Positions 1-9,166 of a stretch of 36,952 bases of DNA are shown one piece after another. The position numbers were made by a program, and so were the translations under genes. Every line of letters begins with the position of its first letter. Position 1 is the first letter of the stretch. Below the pieces are notes generated by a model. It was not told where the DNA came from. It saw only the letters and a program-made list of their open reading frames with translations, and searched no databases. The stretch spans positions 1 to 36,952 of the forward strand of contig JAGOKC010000014.1 in NCBI GenBank assembly GCA_017994835.1. The letters run 5' to 3'. The DNA comes from Aquabacterium sp. Lineage in GTDB: Bacteria; Pseudomonadota; Gammaproteobacteria; Burkholderiales; Burkholderiaceae_C.

Positions 1-41
1 GCCAGAGCTGCAACAGCGATCAGATTCTTTTTAGCGAACAT
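1..41 (-). CDS. Start of a secreted or outer-membrane protein, cut by the window edge
   Basis: Only 13 codons are visible, reading MFAKKNLIAVAAL from an ATG at 41. Two lysines followed by a hydrophobic Ala/Leu run is the beginning of a Sec signal peptide. A strong ribosome binding site (AGGAGAA) lies 5-6 bases upstream of the ATG, and a good sigma70-like promoter is found further upstream at 138-165. A short Lys-Lys signal peptide behind a strong promoter with a long leader is what Comamonadaceae porin genes look like, but the body of the gene is outside the window, so porin is only a guess. Confidence 0.6.
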   Translation of the reverse strand, partial: MFAKKNLIAVAAL

Positions 42-137
42 TCAGGTTCTCCTTTGATTCAGGGATTCATCAGCACGCGCTTGGTGCGTAGTCACGCCAT
101 GTTGGGGCGCAAGCCGAAGCTGATGGGCTGATTCTGC

Positions 138-165
138 ACAGTAAACGCACACCGGACCAAGTCAA
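138..165 (-). promoter_or_regulatory. Sigma70-like promoter for the secreted protein at the left edge
   Basis: On the minus strand TTGACT (165-160), a 16-bp spacer and TACTGT (143-138) form a good -35/-10 pair. Transcription would begin near 131, leaving a leader of about 90 nt before the ATG at 41. An eight-C run at 185-192 lies about 55-60 bp upstream of that start. The call is from pattern only. Confidence 0.5.
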
Positions 166-200
166 GTGCGTGTAAAACCACCATCCCCCCCCTGGGAAGG

Positions 201-223
201 AACGAAAAGTGCCCACTTTCGTT
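201..223. other. Imperfect inverted repeat downstream of recQ
   Basis: AACGAAAAGTG at 201-211 pairs with CACTTTCGTT at 214-223, with one bulged base and a very short loop. It lies about 30 bp beyond the recQ stop and could end recQ transcription. There is no T-run after it on the minus strand, so it is not a standard intrinsic terminator. Confidence 0.3.
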
Positions 224-252
224 GCTGGACCGCAACATATTTGGGGCAAGGC

Positions 253-2094
253 TCAGGGTTTCAGGACGCGCAAGAGCTGTTCGCCATACGCCTGTAATTT
301 TTTAACCCCCACCCCGCTGATCTGCGCCATCTCGCCCAAGGTCTGTGGCGCGATGCGGGCCATGTCGGCCAGTGTGGCGTCATTGAAGACGATGTAGGCG
401 GGCAGATTGTGCTCGCGCGCAACCTCGGCACGCCACGCACGCAGGTCAGCGAAACGCGCCAGGGCGTCGCCCGTCAGGTCGGCTGGCGCGGCCGACTTGC
501 CAGTTGTCTTGGTGGCCTTGGTACGGCGGGGGGCGTCAGCGGCTTCGCGCAGTATCAGTTGCACCTCGCCCTTGAGTACGGCGCGGGCACTGTCGGTCAG
601 GGCCAGGGTGTTGTACTCCCCCTCGGCCACCACATGGCCCAGGGCCACGAGTTGGCGCAGCACGGCGCGCCACTGGTTTTCGGACAGGTCGGCACCCACG
701 CCGAAGGTGCTCAGGCTCTGGTGGCCGTATTGCTGCACCTTGTCGGTCTCTTTGCCGCGCAGCACGTCAACGAGATGGCCCGCGCCAAAGCGCTGCTGGC
801 CGTGCTGCCAGAAGCGGTAGATGCAGCTGAGCAGCTTGCGGGCCGCATCGGTGCCGTCCCAGGTGGCGGGCGGGCGCAGGCAGTTGTCGCAGTTGCCACA
901 GGGCTGGCTCTCTTCGCCGAAATAGCTCAGCAGGCGCACGCGGCGGCAGTCGTGGGCTTCGGCCAGGGCCAGCAGGGCGTCGAGCTTGCCACGCTGGATG
1001 CGCTTGAAGTCGTCGGCGGCCGGGCTTTCGTCGATCATGCGGCGCTGGTTGACCACGTCGGCCAGGCCGTAGGTGAGCCAGGCGTCGGCGTCACCGCCAT
1101 CGCGCCCTGCCCGGCCGGTCTCCTGGTAGTAGCCTTCGATGTTCTTGGGCAGGTCCAGGTGGGCCACAAAGCGCACGTCGGGCTTGTCGATGCCCATGCC
1201 GAAGGCCACGGTGGCCACCATGACGATGCCGTCTTCGCGCAGGAAGCGATCCTGGTGGCGCTGGCGCACCTTGGCGTCCAGGCCAGCGTGATACGGCAAA
1301 GCGGTGAGGCCCTCTTTGGTCAGCCACTCGGCGGTTTCTTCCACCTTGCGGCGGCTCTGGCAATAGACGATGCCGGCGTCGCCGTCGTGCTCGTCGCGGA
1401 TGAAGCGCAGCAGTTGCTGGCGCGGGTTGTCCTTTTCGACCAGGGTGTAGCGGATGTTGGGCCGATCGAAGCTGCTGATGAAGACGCGGGCGTCCTGCAG
1501 TTGCAGGCGCTCGATCATGTCGGCACGGGTGTGGTCGTCGGCGGTGGCGGTCAGGGCCAGGCGCGGCACGTCGGGGAAGCGCTCGTGCAGCATGCTGAGC
1601 TGCAAATAGTCTTCGCGGAAGTCGTGGCCCCACTGGCTGACGCAGTGCGCCTCGTCGATGGCGAACAGGCTGAGCAGGCCGCGCTCGTGCAGGCTGGCCA
1701 GTTGCGCCTGAAAACGCAGGTTGGTGACGCGCTCGGGCGCGGCGTAGAGCATCACCATGCGGCCGGCCATCATCTCGCGCTCGATGCGCTGGGTGTCTTC
1801 CAGGCTGAGGGTGCTGTTCAGAAAGGCTGCGTGCACGCCCACTTCTTCGAGCGCGCCGACCTGGTCGTGCATCAGCGCAATCAAGGGCGAGACGACGATG
1901 GTGACGCCCTGGCCGGCCCGGTGACGGGCGATGGCGGGCACCTGGTAGCACAGGCTCTTGCCGCCGCCCGTGGGCATCAGCACCAGCGCGTCGTGCCCGG
2001 CGGTAACGTGGTCAACGATGGCCTGTTGCTGCCCCCGGAAGGCGGTGTAGCCAAAGACTTCGTGCAGGATGGCCAGCGGTTCGCGAGAGTTCAC
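253..2094 (-). CDS. recQ: ATP-dependent DNA helicase RecQ
   Basis: 3'-to-5' superfamily 2 helicase acting in recombination and replication-fork repair. The 613 aa match full-length RecQ. Seen in the protein: Walker A MPTGGGKS at residues 40-47, DEAH box at 147-150 followed by [10 protein letters not shown], helicase C-terminal motifs ending in [10 protein letters not shown], a zinc-binding cysteine cluster around 380-405 (CGNCDNC), a winged-helix region, and a C-terminal HRDC domain at about 530-608. The start codon is GTG (2094-2092). It overlaps the TGA of an upstream 55-aa ORF by four bases (GTGA), which suggests translational coupling. Family assignment is certain; the GTG start rests on the overlap and on the alignment of the N-terminus with other RecQ proteins. 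Confidence 0.97.
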   Translation of the reverse strand: MNSREPLAILHEVFGYTAFRGQQQAIVDHVTAGHDALVLMPTGGGKSLCYQVPAIARHRAGQGVTIVVSPLIALMHDQVGALEEVGVHAAFLNSTLSLEDTQRIEREMMAGRMVMLYAAPERVTNLRFQAQLASLHERGLLSLFAIDEAHCVSQWGHDFREDYLQLSMLHERFPDVPRLALTATADDHTRADMIERLQLQDARVFISSFDRPNIRYTLVEKDNPRQQLLRFIRDEHDGDAGIVYCQSRRKVEETAEWLTKEGLTALPYHAGLDAKVRQRHQDRFLREDGIVMVATVAFGMGIDKPDVRFVAHLDLPKNIEGYYQETGRAGRDGGDADAWLTYGLADVVNQRRMIDESPAADDFKRIQRGKLDALLALAEAHDCRRVRLLSYFGEESQPCGNCDNCLRPPATWDGTDAARKLLSCIYRFWQHGQQRFGAGHLVDVLRGKETDKVQQYGHQSLSTFGVGADLSENQWRAVLRQLVALGHVVAEGEYNTLALTDSARAVLKGEVQLILREAADAPRRTKATKTTGKSAAPADLTGDALARFADLRAWRAEVAREHNLPAYIVFNDATLADMARIAPQTLGEMAQISGVGVKKLQAYGEQLLRVLKP

Positions 2095-2258
2095 AGCTTG
2101 GGCTCCACGAGGGCGCCGGTGTAAGCGGCCACGAAAGCCGGGGGCATGCGCCGCACCTTGCCCTTGGCGGCGTGTTCAAACCACGGCAGGTCAACGTCGT
2201 TGTGGGAGGGGCGCATGAGGTCGGTGAGGGATGGTGCCGGAGTGAAGTCCGGCATCAT
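2091..2258 (-). CDS. 55-aa conserved-looking small protein upstream of recQ
   Basis: An open frame of 55 codons runs from tandem ATG codons (2258 and 2255) to a TGA at 2093-2091 that overlaps the GTG start of recQ. The protein begins [20 protein letters not shown] and ends in TGALVEPKL. It has no membrane segment, one Trp-Phe-Glu-His stretch and a basic patch (KGKVRR). Third codon positions are strongly G/C, as in neighbouring real genes, and an in-frame TGA lies just upstream of the tandem ATGs. It sits in the 190-bp space between the YafJ-like gene and recQ. I do not recognise the family. A shorter start at 2216 (41 aa) is possible. Confidence 0.5.
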   Translation of the reverse strand: MMPDFTPAPSLTDLMRPSHNDVDLPWFEHAAKGKVRRMPPAFVAAYTGALVEPKL

Positions 2259-2280
2259 GCCATCGGCGCATCACCAGCGC

Positions 2281-3033
2281 TCAAACAGGTTGCCCGCCCA
2301 CGAAGGCGAGCAGCTGGCCCTCATGCATCGGCACCCAGTCCTCGTTGCAGGTCAGGGGCTGGGTGGCGATCAGGGCCACGCGGTCACCAGGATGGGTGAT
2401 TTCGGCAAAGTTGACGACCAGATCCTGATCCTGCAGACGCGCATGACCAAAAGGATGCTGGCGCAGCAGGTAGTGCAGATGGGTGGAGCAGTGCACCCAC
2501 AGGGCCTCGCCCTGGCTGAGCATGAAGTTGAAGGTGCCATGGCGGGCGACTTGCGGCACCAGCTCGCCCAGGGTGTGGGTGAGCTCAGCCACGGAGGGCA
2601 TGGCGGCGTGGCTCTTGGCCAGCTCCTGCATGAGCCAGCAAAACGCGCGTTCGCTGTCGGTGTCGCCCACGGGCTTGAAGGTGCTGTGCAGCTTGGGTTC
2701 GAAATCGACCAGGTTGCCGTTGTGGGCGAACACCCAGTAGCGTCCCCACAGTTCACGCACGAAGGGGTGGCAGTTTTCAAGCGACACATGGCCTTGTGTG
2801 GCCTTGCGGATGTGGGCGATGGTGTTGAGGCTCTTGATCGGGTAGCGCTTGACCAGCTCGGCCAGAGGTGAGGCCACTGCGGCCTGGTGATCGACAAACA
2901 GGCGCACCCCGCGCCCCTCGAAAAAGGCGACACCGAAGCCATCGGCGTGTTCGGTGGCGCGCGTGGCAAAGCCCGAGAAACTGAAAACGATGTCGGTGGG
3001 CGTGTTGCTGTTCATGCCCAGCAGCTGACACAT
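2281..3033 (-). CDS. Class II glutamine amidotransferase, YafJ family
   Basis: An N-terminal-nucleophile glutaminase domain without a recognisable synthetase domain. The 250-aa length is close to E. coli YafJ. Cys2 directly after the initiator Met is the expected nucleophile (MCQLLGMN), exposed after Met removal. The family signatures THADGFGV-like (EHADGFGVAFF), AHIRKATQG, ENCHPF and FAHNGNL are all visible. Physiological substrate of YafJ proteins is unclear. It is the first gene of a probable minus-strand unit with the 55-aa ORF and recQ. No strong ribosome binding site is seen before the ATG at 3033. Confidence 0.9.
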   Translation of the reverse strand: MCQLLGMNSNTPTDIVFSFSGFATRATEHADGFGVAFFEGRGVRLFVDHQAAVASPLAELVKRYPIKSLNTIAHIRKATQGHVSLENCHPFVRELWGRYWVFAHNGNLVDFEPKLHSTFKPVGDTDSERAFCWLMQELAKSHAAMPSVAELTHTLGELVPQVARHGTFNFMLSQGEALWVHCSTHLHYLLRQHPFGHARLQDQDLVVNFAEITHPGDRVALIATQPLTCNEDWVPMHEGQLLAFVGGQPV

Positions 3034-3124
3034 GGGAAAATCCAGAAAAAGGAAAGGAAAAACTGCAGCGAGGATACCAAGCGGATGACGGGGGCACCAT
3101 AAGGAGTGCCCTCTTTCTGAGGAC

Positions 3125-3152
3125 TGGACAGCCTGGGGGCAGCGGTCATAAT
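3125..3152 (+). promoter_or_regulatory. Candidate ssb promoter
   Basis: TGGACA (3125-3130), a 16-bp spacer and CATAAT (3147-3152) resemble a sigma70 promoter and lie 59 bp before the ssb start. No convincing LexA box is seen here. Confidence 0.4.
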
Positions 3153-3210
3153 CGCCGGGCTAACTAACGGCACCCTTTTTAACCAACCAACACCCATCAG
3201 GAATCAGGCC

Positions 3211-3738
3211 ATGGCCTCCATCAACAAAGTCATCCTCATCGGCAACCTGGGCCGCGACCCCGAAGTGCGTTACACCCCGAGCGGCGCTGCCGTGTGCAAC
3301 GTCTCGGTGGCAACCACCCGCAACTGGAAAGACAAGAGCAGCGGCGACAAGGTCGAGGAGACCGAATGGCACCGTGTCGTGTTTTACGACCGTTTGGCCG
3401 AAATTGCCGGCGAGTACCTGAAGAAGGGCCGCCCTGTGTACGTGGAAGGTCGCCTCAAGACCCGCAAGTGGCAGGACAAGGACGGCAAGGACAACTACAC
3501 CACCGAGATCGTGGCCGAGCAGATGCAACTGCTGGGTGGCCGTGAAGGTGGTGGCGGCGGCGGTGCCGGTTACGGTGGTGGCCAGGGTGGCAACCCCGAG
3601 GACTACAGCCAGGAAGCCGCCCCCGCGCAGGCCCGTCCTGCCGCACGCCAGCCAGCAGCGCAACAACGCCCTGCTCCGGCTGCAACCCCCGCGTCGTCAA
3701 CGGGTTTTGACGGCATGGATGACGACATTCCATTCTGA
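3211..3738 (+). CDS. ssb: Single-stranded DNA-binding protein
   Basis: Coats single-stranded DNA during replication, repair and recombination and recruits partner proteins through its tail. The 175 aa begin with the typical [20 protein letters not shown], followed by an OB fold to about residue 110. A Gly-rich linker (about 111-130), a Gln/Ala/Pro-rich stretch and the acidic tip MDDDIPF come next. The tip is the conserved docking site for RecQ, exonuclease I and other partners. recQ lies about 1.1 kb away, but on the opposite strand. Confidence 0.98.
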   Translation: MASINKVILIGNLGRDPEVRYTPSGAAVCNVSVATTRNWKDKSSGDKVEETEWHRVVFYDRLAEIAGEYLKKGRPVYVEGRLKTRKWQDKDGKDNYTTEIVAEQMQLLGGREGGGGGGAGYGGGQGGNPEDYSQEAAPAQARPAARQPAAQQRPAPAATPASSTGFDGMDDDIPF

Positions 3739-3755
3739 CAAAACCTCCGATCGAA

Positions 3756-4562
3756 TCATTGCCGTAGCAGGGCTTCGATCATGGTCAGGGCGTAGCGACA
3801 GGCAACGGCCCTGACAAACTGAGAGAAGTCGATGTGGGCGGACTCGTCGGCGCGGTCAGAGATGGTGCGCAGCACGACATAGGGCACACCGAAGTCGTGA
3901 CACACCTGGGCCACCGCGGCCCCTTCCATTTCAACGGCGAGCACGCCGGGCAGGTGGTGGCGCAGGGTGTCGCAGTCGGCTGCGGCATTGACGAACTGGT
4001 CGCCACTGGCAATGAGGCCGCGGTGAATGCGCGGCAGCCCCAGGCCCAGTGATGCCAGGTGAACGTCTCTGAGGGGTCCGTTCACGCTCAGGGCCTGCGC
4101 GCTCAAGGCCACGCTCACGGTGTCCACCACCTGGTGGGTCAGGTCAACCGGGGGGTGCAACTGGCTCACCCCCATGCCCGGAATGTCGTACCGAGGGAAC
4201 AGGGGCGAGCAGTCCATGTCGTGCTGGATCAGCGCATCGGCCACGACCACGTCGCCCACCCTCACCTCCGCGCCCAAGCCACCCGCCACGCCGGTGAAGA
4301 TGATGTTGCGGCAGGCCATGTCGGTCAGCAGCACGGTGGTGGTGATGGCCGCCGCCACCTTGCCGATGCGTGAGAGCACGGCCACGATGTCGCGCCCTTG
4401 CAGGTGCCCCACCCAGAAAATGCGCCCGGCGCGCTCGACAGGTTCGGCGTCGGGCATGGCGTCGAGCAGGGACTGGAGTTCTTCAGGCAGGGCGGCGATG
4501 ACGCCAATGCGACCAGGGTTGAACAACATGGCAAACAGCAAGTCAGGAGAAAGTGCCATCAT
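3756..4562 (-). CDS. mtnN: 5'-methylthioadenosine/S-adenosylhomocysteine nucleosidase
   Basis: Hydrolyses methylthioadenosine and S-adenosylhomocysteine to adenine and the ribosyl thiol, clearing by-products of methylation and polyamine synthesis. Catalytic features seen: Glu in the N-terminal IAALPEE motif, GVAGGLG, VEMEGAA and the acid SDRAD, as in the E. coli enzyme. The frame is open far upstream, but the family begins just before [12 protein letters not shown] take the tandem ATG at 4562/4559 (268 aa). An ATG at 4529 (257 aa) is also possible; neither has a strong ribosome binding site. It is convergent with ssb and divergent from purT. Confidence 0.92.
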   Translation of the reverse strand: MMALSPDLLFAMLFNPGRIGVIAALPEELQSLLDAMPDAEPVERAGRIFWVGHLQGRDIVAVLSRIGKVAAAITTTVLLTDMACRNIIFTGVAGGLGAEVRVGDVVVADALIQHDMDCSPLFPRYDIPGMGVSQLHPPVDLTHQVVDTVSVALSAQALSVNGPLRDVHLASLGLGLPRIHRGLIASGDQFVNAAADCDTLRHHLPGVLAVEMEGAAVAQVCHDFGVPYVVLRTISDRADESAHIDFSQFVRAVACRYALTMIEALLRQ

Positions 4563-4634
4563 CGCCGCATTCCAGCCGTCAGGCGACAATCGCGCGTCTG
4601 GCGTTCCTCCACTTTTGACGGCTTCTGTTCTCTC

Positions 4635-5888
4635 ATGTCCACCGCTTTGCAGTCCCTCCCACTGGGCACCCCGTTGTCGCCTTCGGCCACCCGCGTCATG
4701 TTGCTGGGATCGGGCGAGTTGGGCAAGGAGGTGCTGATTGCGCTGCAACGCCTGGGGGTGGAGACCATCGCCGTGGACCGCTATGACCACGCGCCCGGCC
4801 AGCAGGTGGCGCACCACGCCCGCACGATCACGATGAGCGATCCGGCGCAGTTGCGTGCGCTGATCGAGGCCGAACGCCCGCATCTCGTGGTGCCCGAGAT
4901 CGAAGCGATTGCCACGCCCGTGCTCGAAGAGCTGGAGGCAGCCGGGCTGGTGCGGGTGATCCCGACGGCACGTGCCGCACGCCTGACGATGGACCGCGAG
5001 GGCATCCGCTGCCTGGCTGCACAAACCCTGGGTTTACCCACCAGTCCGTATCGCTTTTGCGACTCGCTGGCAGAGTTGCAGGCGGCCATTGAGGGCAACG
5101 ATGGGCAACCCGGCATCGGCTACCCGTGCATCGTCAAACCGGTGATGAGCTCATCGGGCAAGGGCCAGAGCAAGCTCGACGGCCCTGCTGATCTCACCAC
5201 CGCCTGGAACGAGGCGATGGCGGGTGGGCGCGTCAGCCACGGCCGGGTCATTGTGGAGGGCTTCATCGACTTTGATTACGAGATCACCCTGTTGACGGTG
5301 CGCGCAGCAGGACGAGGGGCTGACGCCCATCAGATTGCAACGCATTTCTGTACACCGATTGGCCACCTGCAGGTCAGTGGTGATTACGTGGAGAGCTGGC
5401 AGCCTCACCCGATGAGCGCGACCGCGTTGCAGCGGGCGCAGGAGATCGCCCAGGCTGTGACCGACAACCTGGGGGGGCAGGGCGTGTTCGGGGTGGAGTT
5501 GTTCGTCAAGGGAGACCAGGTGTGGTTCAGCGAGGTCAGCCCGCGCCCGCACGACACCGGCCTGGTCACGCTGAGCACCCAGGTACACAGCGAGTTTGAG
5601 CTGCACGCGCGCGCCATCCTGGGCTTGCCGGTGGACACGTCTCTGAGGTCGCCAGGTGCGTCGGCGGTGATCTATGGTGGGGTCGAAGCGCAGGATGTGG
5701 TGTTTGAGGGCGTGGCCGAGGCCTTGTCAGAGCCCGGCACCGATGTGCGCCTGTTTGGCAAGCCGGAGAGCTTCGTCAAGCGTCGCATGGGCGTGGCGCT
5801 GGCCCTTGCCGATGACCTGGACACCGCCCGTGCCAAGGCGCGCACCGCCGCCAGTCGCATTCGGGTGAAGGCCGCTCAGAGGGGCTGA
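4635..5888 (+). CDS. purT: Formate-dependent phosphoribosylglycinamide formyltransferase 2
   Basis: ATP-grasp enzyme that makes formylglycinamide ribonucleotide from GAR, formate and ATP, the folate-independent route for step three of purine synthesis. Signatures seen: [13 protein letters not shown] near residue 24, [36 protein letters not shown] and [11 protein letters not shown]. The 417 aa are slightly longer than E. coli PurT because of about 20 extra N-terminal residues. The ATG at 4635 is chosen as the first start giving a normal length; no clear ribosome binding site precedes it. The 3' end overlaps the convergent Crp/Fnr gene by 13 bp. Confidence 0.95.
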   Translation: MSTALQSLPLGTPLSPSATRVMLLGSGELGKEVLIALQRLGVETIAVDRYDHAPGQQVAHHARTITMSDPAQLRALIEAERPHLVVPEIEAIATPVLEELEAAGLVRVIPTARAARLTMDREGIRCLAAQTLGLPTSPYRFCDSLAELQAAIEGNDGQPGIGYPCIVKPVMSSSGKGQSKLDGPADLTTAWNEAMAGGRVSHGRVIVEGFIDFDYEITLLTVRAAGRGADAHQIATHFCTPIGHLQVSGDYVESWQPHPMSATALQRAQEIAQAVTDNLGGQGVFGVELFVKGDQVWFSEVSPRPHDTGLVTLSTQVHSEFELHARAILGLPVDTSLRSPGASAVIYGGVEAQDVVFEGVAEALSEPGTDVRLFGKPESFVKRRMGVALALADDLDTARAKARTAASRIRVKAAQRG

Positions 5889-6673
5889 TCGGATTCGGGC
5901 GCGACCGGCTTCGCACGCGTCGAAGCCATGAAGTCAATCGTCTGCAACAGGGCCGGGTCAATGGTGCCGGCCTTGGTGACAAGGGCGGCCATGTCGATGA
6001 TCTCGATTTCGGCGTAACGCAGCACCAGCAGGCGTTCGCGCTCCATGGCGCGCAGCAACTTGTTGATGGTCTGTCGCGAGACCCCCAGCATGCGCGCCAG
6101 ATAGGCCTGCGGCAGCCGCACATGGCGGCGTGCCGTGCCCAAGGTGGCCTGGCCGAAGTTGGTGACCGAGAACAGCAGGCGACGCGCCAGTTGCTGTTCC
6201 AGCGAGAGGCTGGCGTTGTCTTCAAGCGCCGTGAGCATGAGGCGCAGCTTGCCGCATGCCAGACGTGCCAGATCACGCCAGTACTGAGGGTGCTGCGTGA
6301 GCCACGCTTCAATCAGGGGACGAGAGACCACGAGCACCGTGGAGGCGATGTCGGCCACGGCGTCCTGGCTGCGTGGCAGTTGGTCGATGAAGGCGATTTC
6401 ACCGAACCAGTGGTAGGGCTCGACATACAGCGTGAGGCGGTGCGTGCCATCAGCCGGGTTGACCGAACCGAGTTTGAGCGCCCCGGCAATCACGCAGCAC
6501 AGCGCCTCGGGCGGGCCACCTCGGCTGAAGAGGTTTTCGCCTGCTTGCAGATAGACCAAACGGGACCGTGCCAACAGCGCATCCTGGAACGGTGCCGGAC
6601 AGCTGGCGAACCAGAGATGGGTCTGGAGCGCCGGCAGGAGGCTGACAGGGGTGGGCTCCGAACGCGGATTCAT
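5876..6673 (-). CDS. Crp/Fnr-family transcriptional regulator
   Basis: The 265-aa protein has a cyclic-nucleotide-binding fold at about 30-125 ([27 protein letters not shown]), a long dimerisation helix (about 130-165) and a C-terminal winged helix-turn-helix (about 186-215, [20 protein letters not shown]). The cysteines are not arranged as an FNR iron-sulphur cluster. The phosphate-cassette region lacks the classical Arg-Ser pair of CRP, so the ligand is unknown. The start at 6673 (MNPRSEPT) is chosen because the longer frame reads into the divergent promoter region. A perfect palindrome with CRP-family geometry lies 70 bp upstream and may be its own operator. Confidence 0.85.
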   Translation of the reverse strand: MNPRSEPTPVSLLPALQTHLWFASCPAPFQDALLARSRLVYLQAGENLFSRGGPPEALCCVIAGALKLGSVNPADGTHRLTLYVEPYHWFGEIAFIDQLPRSQDAVADIASTVLVVSRPLIEAWLTQHPQYWRDLARLACGKLRLMLTALEDNASLSLEQQLARRLLFSVTNFGQATLGTARRHVRLPQAYLARMLGVSRQTINKLLRAMERERLLVLRYAEIEIIDMAALVTKAGTIDPALLQTIDFMASTRAKPVAPESDQPL

Positions 6674-6742
6674 GCCGTGATCATCGTCGAAAGCCAAGGA
6701 TTTTCGGACAGCATGACAAATGAGTGGATGGGATGACACGAG

Positions 6743-6762
6743 ATTGTCGCCTGTGCGACAAT
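6743..6762. promoter_or_regulatory. 20-bp perfect palindrome, probable Crp-family operator
   Basis: ATTGTCGCCTGTGCGACAAT is a perfect inverted repeat with 8-bp arms and a 4-bp centre. Written as TGTCG-N6-CGACA it has exactly the spacing of a CRP site (TGTGA-N6-TCACA), differing in the two inner half-site bases. It sits between the divergent Crp/Fnr gene (start 6673) and the HigA-like gene (start 6823). Binding by the neighbouring regulator is inferred from position and geometry. Confidence 0.55.
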
Positions 6763-6822
6763 ACGGCAAGGGAAAACCCCATAGGATCAAACGTCTACCG
6801 ATAGGCAATTCTGAATTTTTCC

Positions 6823-7140
6823 ATGACGATCACCCCAGCAGTACACCCCGGCACCATCTTGCGTCACCAATTCATGGAGCCGCATGGACTGTCGGCCAGC
6901 GGTCTGGCGATTCGTTTGCACGTGCCAGCGCCCCGCGTCAATGACATCGTGCGCGAGCGTCGGGGCGTCAGTCCGGATTCGGCTTTGCGCCTTGCCCGCT
7001 ATTTCGGCACCACCCCCCAGTACTGGATGGACCTGCAGACCGCTTACGACCTGCGCGTGGCACATGATCTGGCGGGTGAGCAGATTGAGCGCGAGGTGTC
7101 ACCGGTTGCTGCGGGGCAAGACGCGCGCAAAGCCGCCTGA
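6823..7140 (+). CDS. HigA-family XRE antitoxin-like protein, without a toxin partner
   Basis: 105 aa with the HigA/VapI layout: HPGTILRHQFMEPHGLSASG, an XRE helix-turn-helix at about 25-62 (LAIRLHVPAPRVNDIVRERR), then the hallmark ALRLARYFGTTPQYWMDLQ. In HigBA modules the toxin gene precedes or follows the antitoxin with tiny spacing. Here the upstream gene is a divergent Crp/Fnr regulator and the downstream gene is convergent AMP nucleosidase, so no HigB-like ORF is present. It is likely a solitary regulator. No ribosome binding site is visible before the ATG. Confidence 0.85.
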   Translation: MTITPAVHPGTILRHQFMEPHGLSASGLAIRLHVPAPRVNDIVRERRGVSPDSALRLARYFGTTPQYWMDLQTAYDLRVAHDLAGEQIEREVSPVAAGQDARKAA

Positions 7141-7149
7141 GGCGTGGGT

Positions 7150-7170
7150 GTGAGGGCGCGGTCCCCTCAC
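7150..7170. terminator. Possible bidirectional hairpin between higA-like gene and amn
   Basis: GTGAGGG (7150-7156) and CCCTCAC (7164-7170) form a perfect 7-bp stem with a 7-nt loop, centred in the 34-bp gap between two convergent genes. There is no T-run on either side, so intrinsic termination is uncertain. Confidence 0.35.
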
Positions 7171-7174
7171 CCGC

Positions 7175-8674
7175 TCACTGAAAAGCGACTTCGGCAAAGC
7201 TGCGCAGCTTACGGCTGTGCAGTTGCCCGGCCCGGTCGCTGCGCAGCCTTTCGATGGCGCGCAAGCCAATGCGCAGGTGCTGATCGACCCGCTCACGGTA
7301 GAACTGGTTGGCCATACCGGGCAGCTTGAGTTCACCGTGCAGTGGCTTGTCGCTCACGCACAGCAGGGTACCGTAGGGCACCCGAAACCGGAAGCCGTTG
7401 GCGGCGATGGTGGCGCTTTCCATGTCCAACGCCACGGCACGGCTCTGACTGAAACGCCGCTCGGGCTCGCGTTGCGGCAGCAGCTCCCAGTTGCGGTTGT
7501 CGGTGGAGGCCACCGTGCCGGTGCGCATGATGCGTTTGAGCTCGTAGCCGTGCAGCTGGGTCACATCGGCCACCGCCCCTTCGAGCGCAAGCTGGATTTC
7601 GGCCAGCGGCGGGATCGGCACCCACAGCGGCAGGTCTTCGTCGAGCACATGGTCTTCACGGACGTAGCCGTGCGCCAGCACGTAGTCGCCCAGTTGCTGT
7701 GAGTTGCGCAGGCCCGCGCAGTGTCCCAGCATGATCCAGGCGTGCGGGCGCAGCACCGCAATGTGGTCGGTGATGGTTTTGGCATTGGCCGGCCCGACCC
7801 CGATGTTGACCATGGTGATGCCGCTGCGGTCCTTGCGCACCAGGTGATAGGCCGGCATTTGTGGCAGGCGCGGTGGTACAGCGCCCTGGGCATCGGCCAG
7901 CTCGACCGCCTGACCGACGCGACGGGTGATCACATTGCCAGGCTCGACGAAGGCGATGCAGTCATCGTCATCGCGCGGGTGGGCCGGGTCGGGTGCGTGG
8001 CGCATCAGTGCGTGCCCCATGCGGACAAACTCGTCAATGTAGAACTGGTAGTTGGTGAACAGCACAAAGTTCTGGAAGTGCTCGGGCGAGGTGCCGGTGT
8101 AGTGGCGCAGGCGGTGCAGCGAGTAGTCCACGCGCGGCGCGGTGAACAGCGCCAGCGGTCGGGGTGCCCCGCCCCGTCGCTCGTAGGTGCCGTTGGCAAT
8201 GCCGTCGTCCATCGAGGCCAGGTCGGGCAGGTCAAACTGGTCGCTCAGCAGCAAGCGACGCTCGGGTGACAGGCTGCCTTCGAGGTGCTGGTGTTCGCCC
8301 AGGCTGAAGTGGATGGGGATGGGGTCGCTGCCCAGGCCGACTTCGAGCGAAACGCTGTGGTTGGCCAGCAGCAGGGCGAACTGCTCGCGGTAGTAGTCGG
8401 TAAACAGGTCGGGCCGGGTCAGGGTGGTTTCGTAGGTACCGGGGCCGGCCACAAAGCCGTAGGACAGGCGCGAGTCGGCGCGTGCCACGGTGTCGGTGTG
8501 GATGCGCACGAAGGGGTACTTGGCGCGCACGGCCTGGCGGAAGTTCTCGCCCGCGACGAAACGCTGCAGGGCGTCTCGCAGGTGCGCGATTTGCGCGTCG
8601 TAGAGCTGGGTCACGTAAGCCAGGGCCGCATCGGCCTGGTCGAATCGCTGGGTGGGGAACTTCGGGGATGCCAT
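7175..8674 (-). CDS. amn: AMP nucleosidase
   Basis: Cleaves AMP to adenine and ribose 5-phosphate, draining adenylates. The 499 aa fit the family (E. coli Amn 484 aa). An N-terminal AMP nucleosidase-specific domain (about 1-190, with SYGFVAGPGTYETTLTRPDLF) is followed by a purine-nucleoside phosphorylase-like domain. The latter carries GITMVNIGVGPANAKTITDH, IMLGHCAGLR and ALDMESATIAANGFRFRVPYG. It begins 45 bp downstream of exbD on the same strand and may be the distal gene of the bamE-dapB-exbBD unit. The ATG at 8674 has no strong ribosome binding site. Confidence 0.95.
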   Translation of the reverse strand: MASPKFPTQRFDQADAALAYVTQLYDAQIAHLRDALQRFVAGENFRQAVRAKYPFVRIHTDTVARADSRLSYGFVAGPGTYETTLTRPDLFTDYYREQFALLLANHSVSLEVGLGSDPIPIHFSLGEHQHLEGSLSPERRLLLSDQFDLPDLASMDDGIANGTYERRGGAPRPLALFTAPRVDYSLHRLRHYTGTSPEHFQNFVLFTNYQFYIDEFVRMGHALMRHAPDPAHPRDDDDCIAFVEPGNVITRRVGQAVELADAQGAVPPRLPQMPAYHLVRKDRSGITMVNIGVGPANAKTITDHIAVLRPHAWIMLGHCAGLRNSQQLGDYVLAHGYVREDHVLDEDLPLWVPIPPLAEIQLALEGAVADVTQLHGYELKRIMRTGTVASTDNRNWELLPQREPERRFSQSRAVALDMESATIAANGFRFRVPYGTLLCVSDKPLHGELKLPGMANQFYRERVDQHLRIGLRAIERLRSDRAGQLHSRKLRSFAEVAFQ

Positions 8675-8719
8675 CTCAGGTCCAGACCAACAGTCAACGT
8701 GGGACCATTGTGCGCTGCT

Positions 8720-9154
<435 letters not shown>

Positions 9155-9166
9155 GGCTGCCGTGTC

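Noticed and set aside
409-2124. 571-codon plus-strand frame
   Set aside because: Antisense shadow of recQ; composition is unnatural and no motifs are seen.
4563-5024. N-terminal extension of mtnN to 5024
   Set aside because: It is antisense to the start of purT and the mtnN family begins near residue 15 of the chosen frame.
6674-6808. N-terminal extension of the Crp/Fnr gene to 6808
   Set aside because: It covers the divergent promoter and palindrome and shows no similarity to the cNMP domain.
6823-7174. A HigBA toxin-antitoxin module
   Set aside because: Only the HigA-like protein is present; neither flank has room for a HigB gene.
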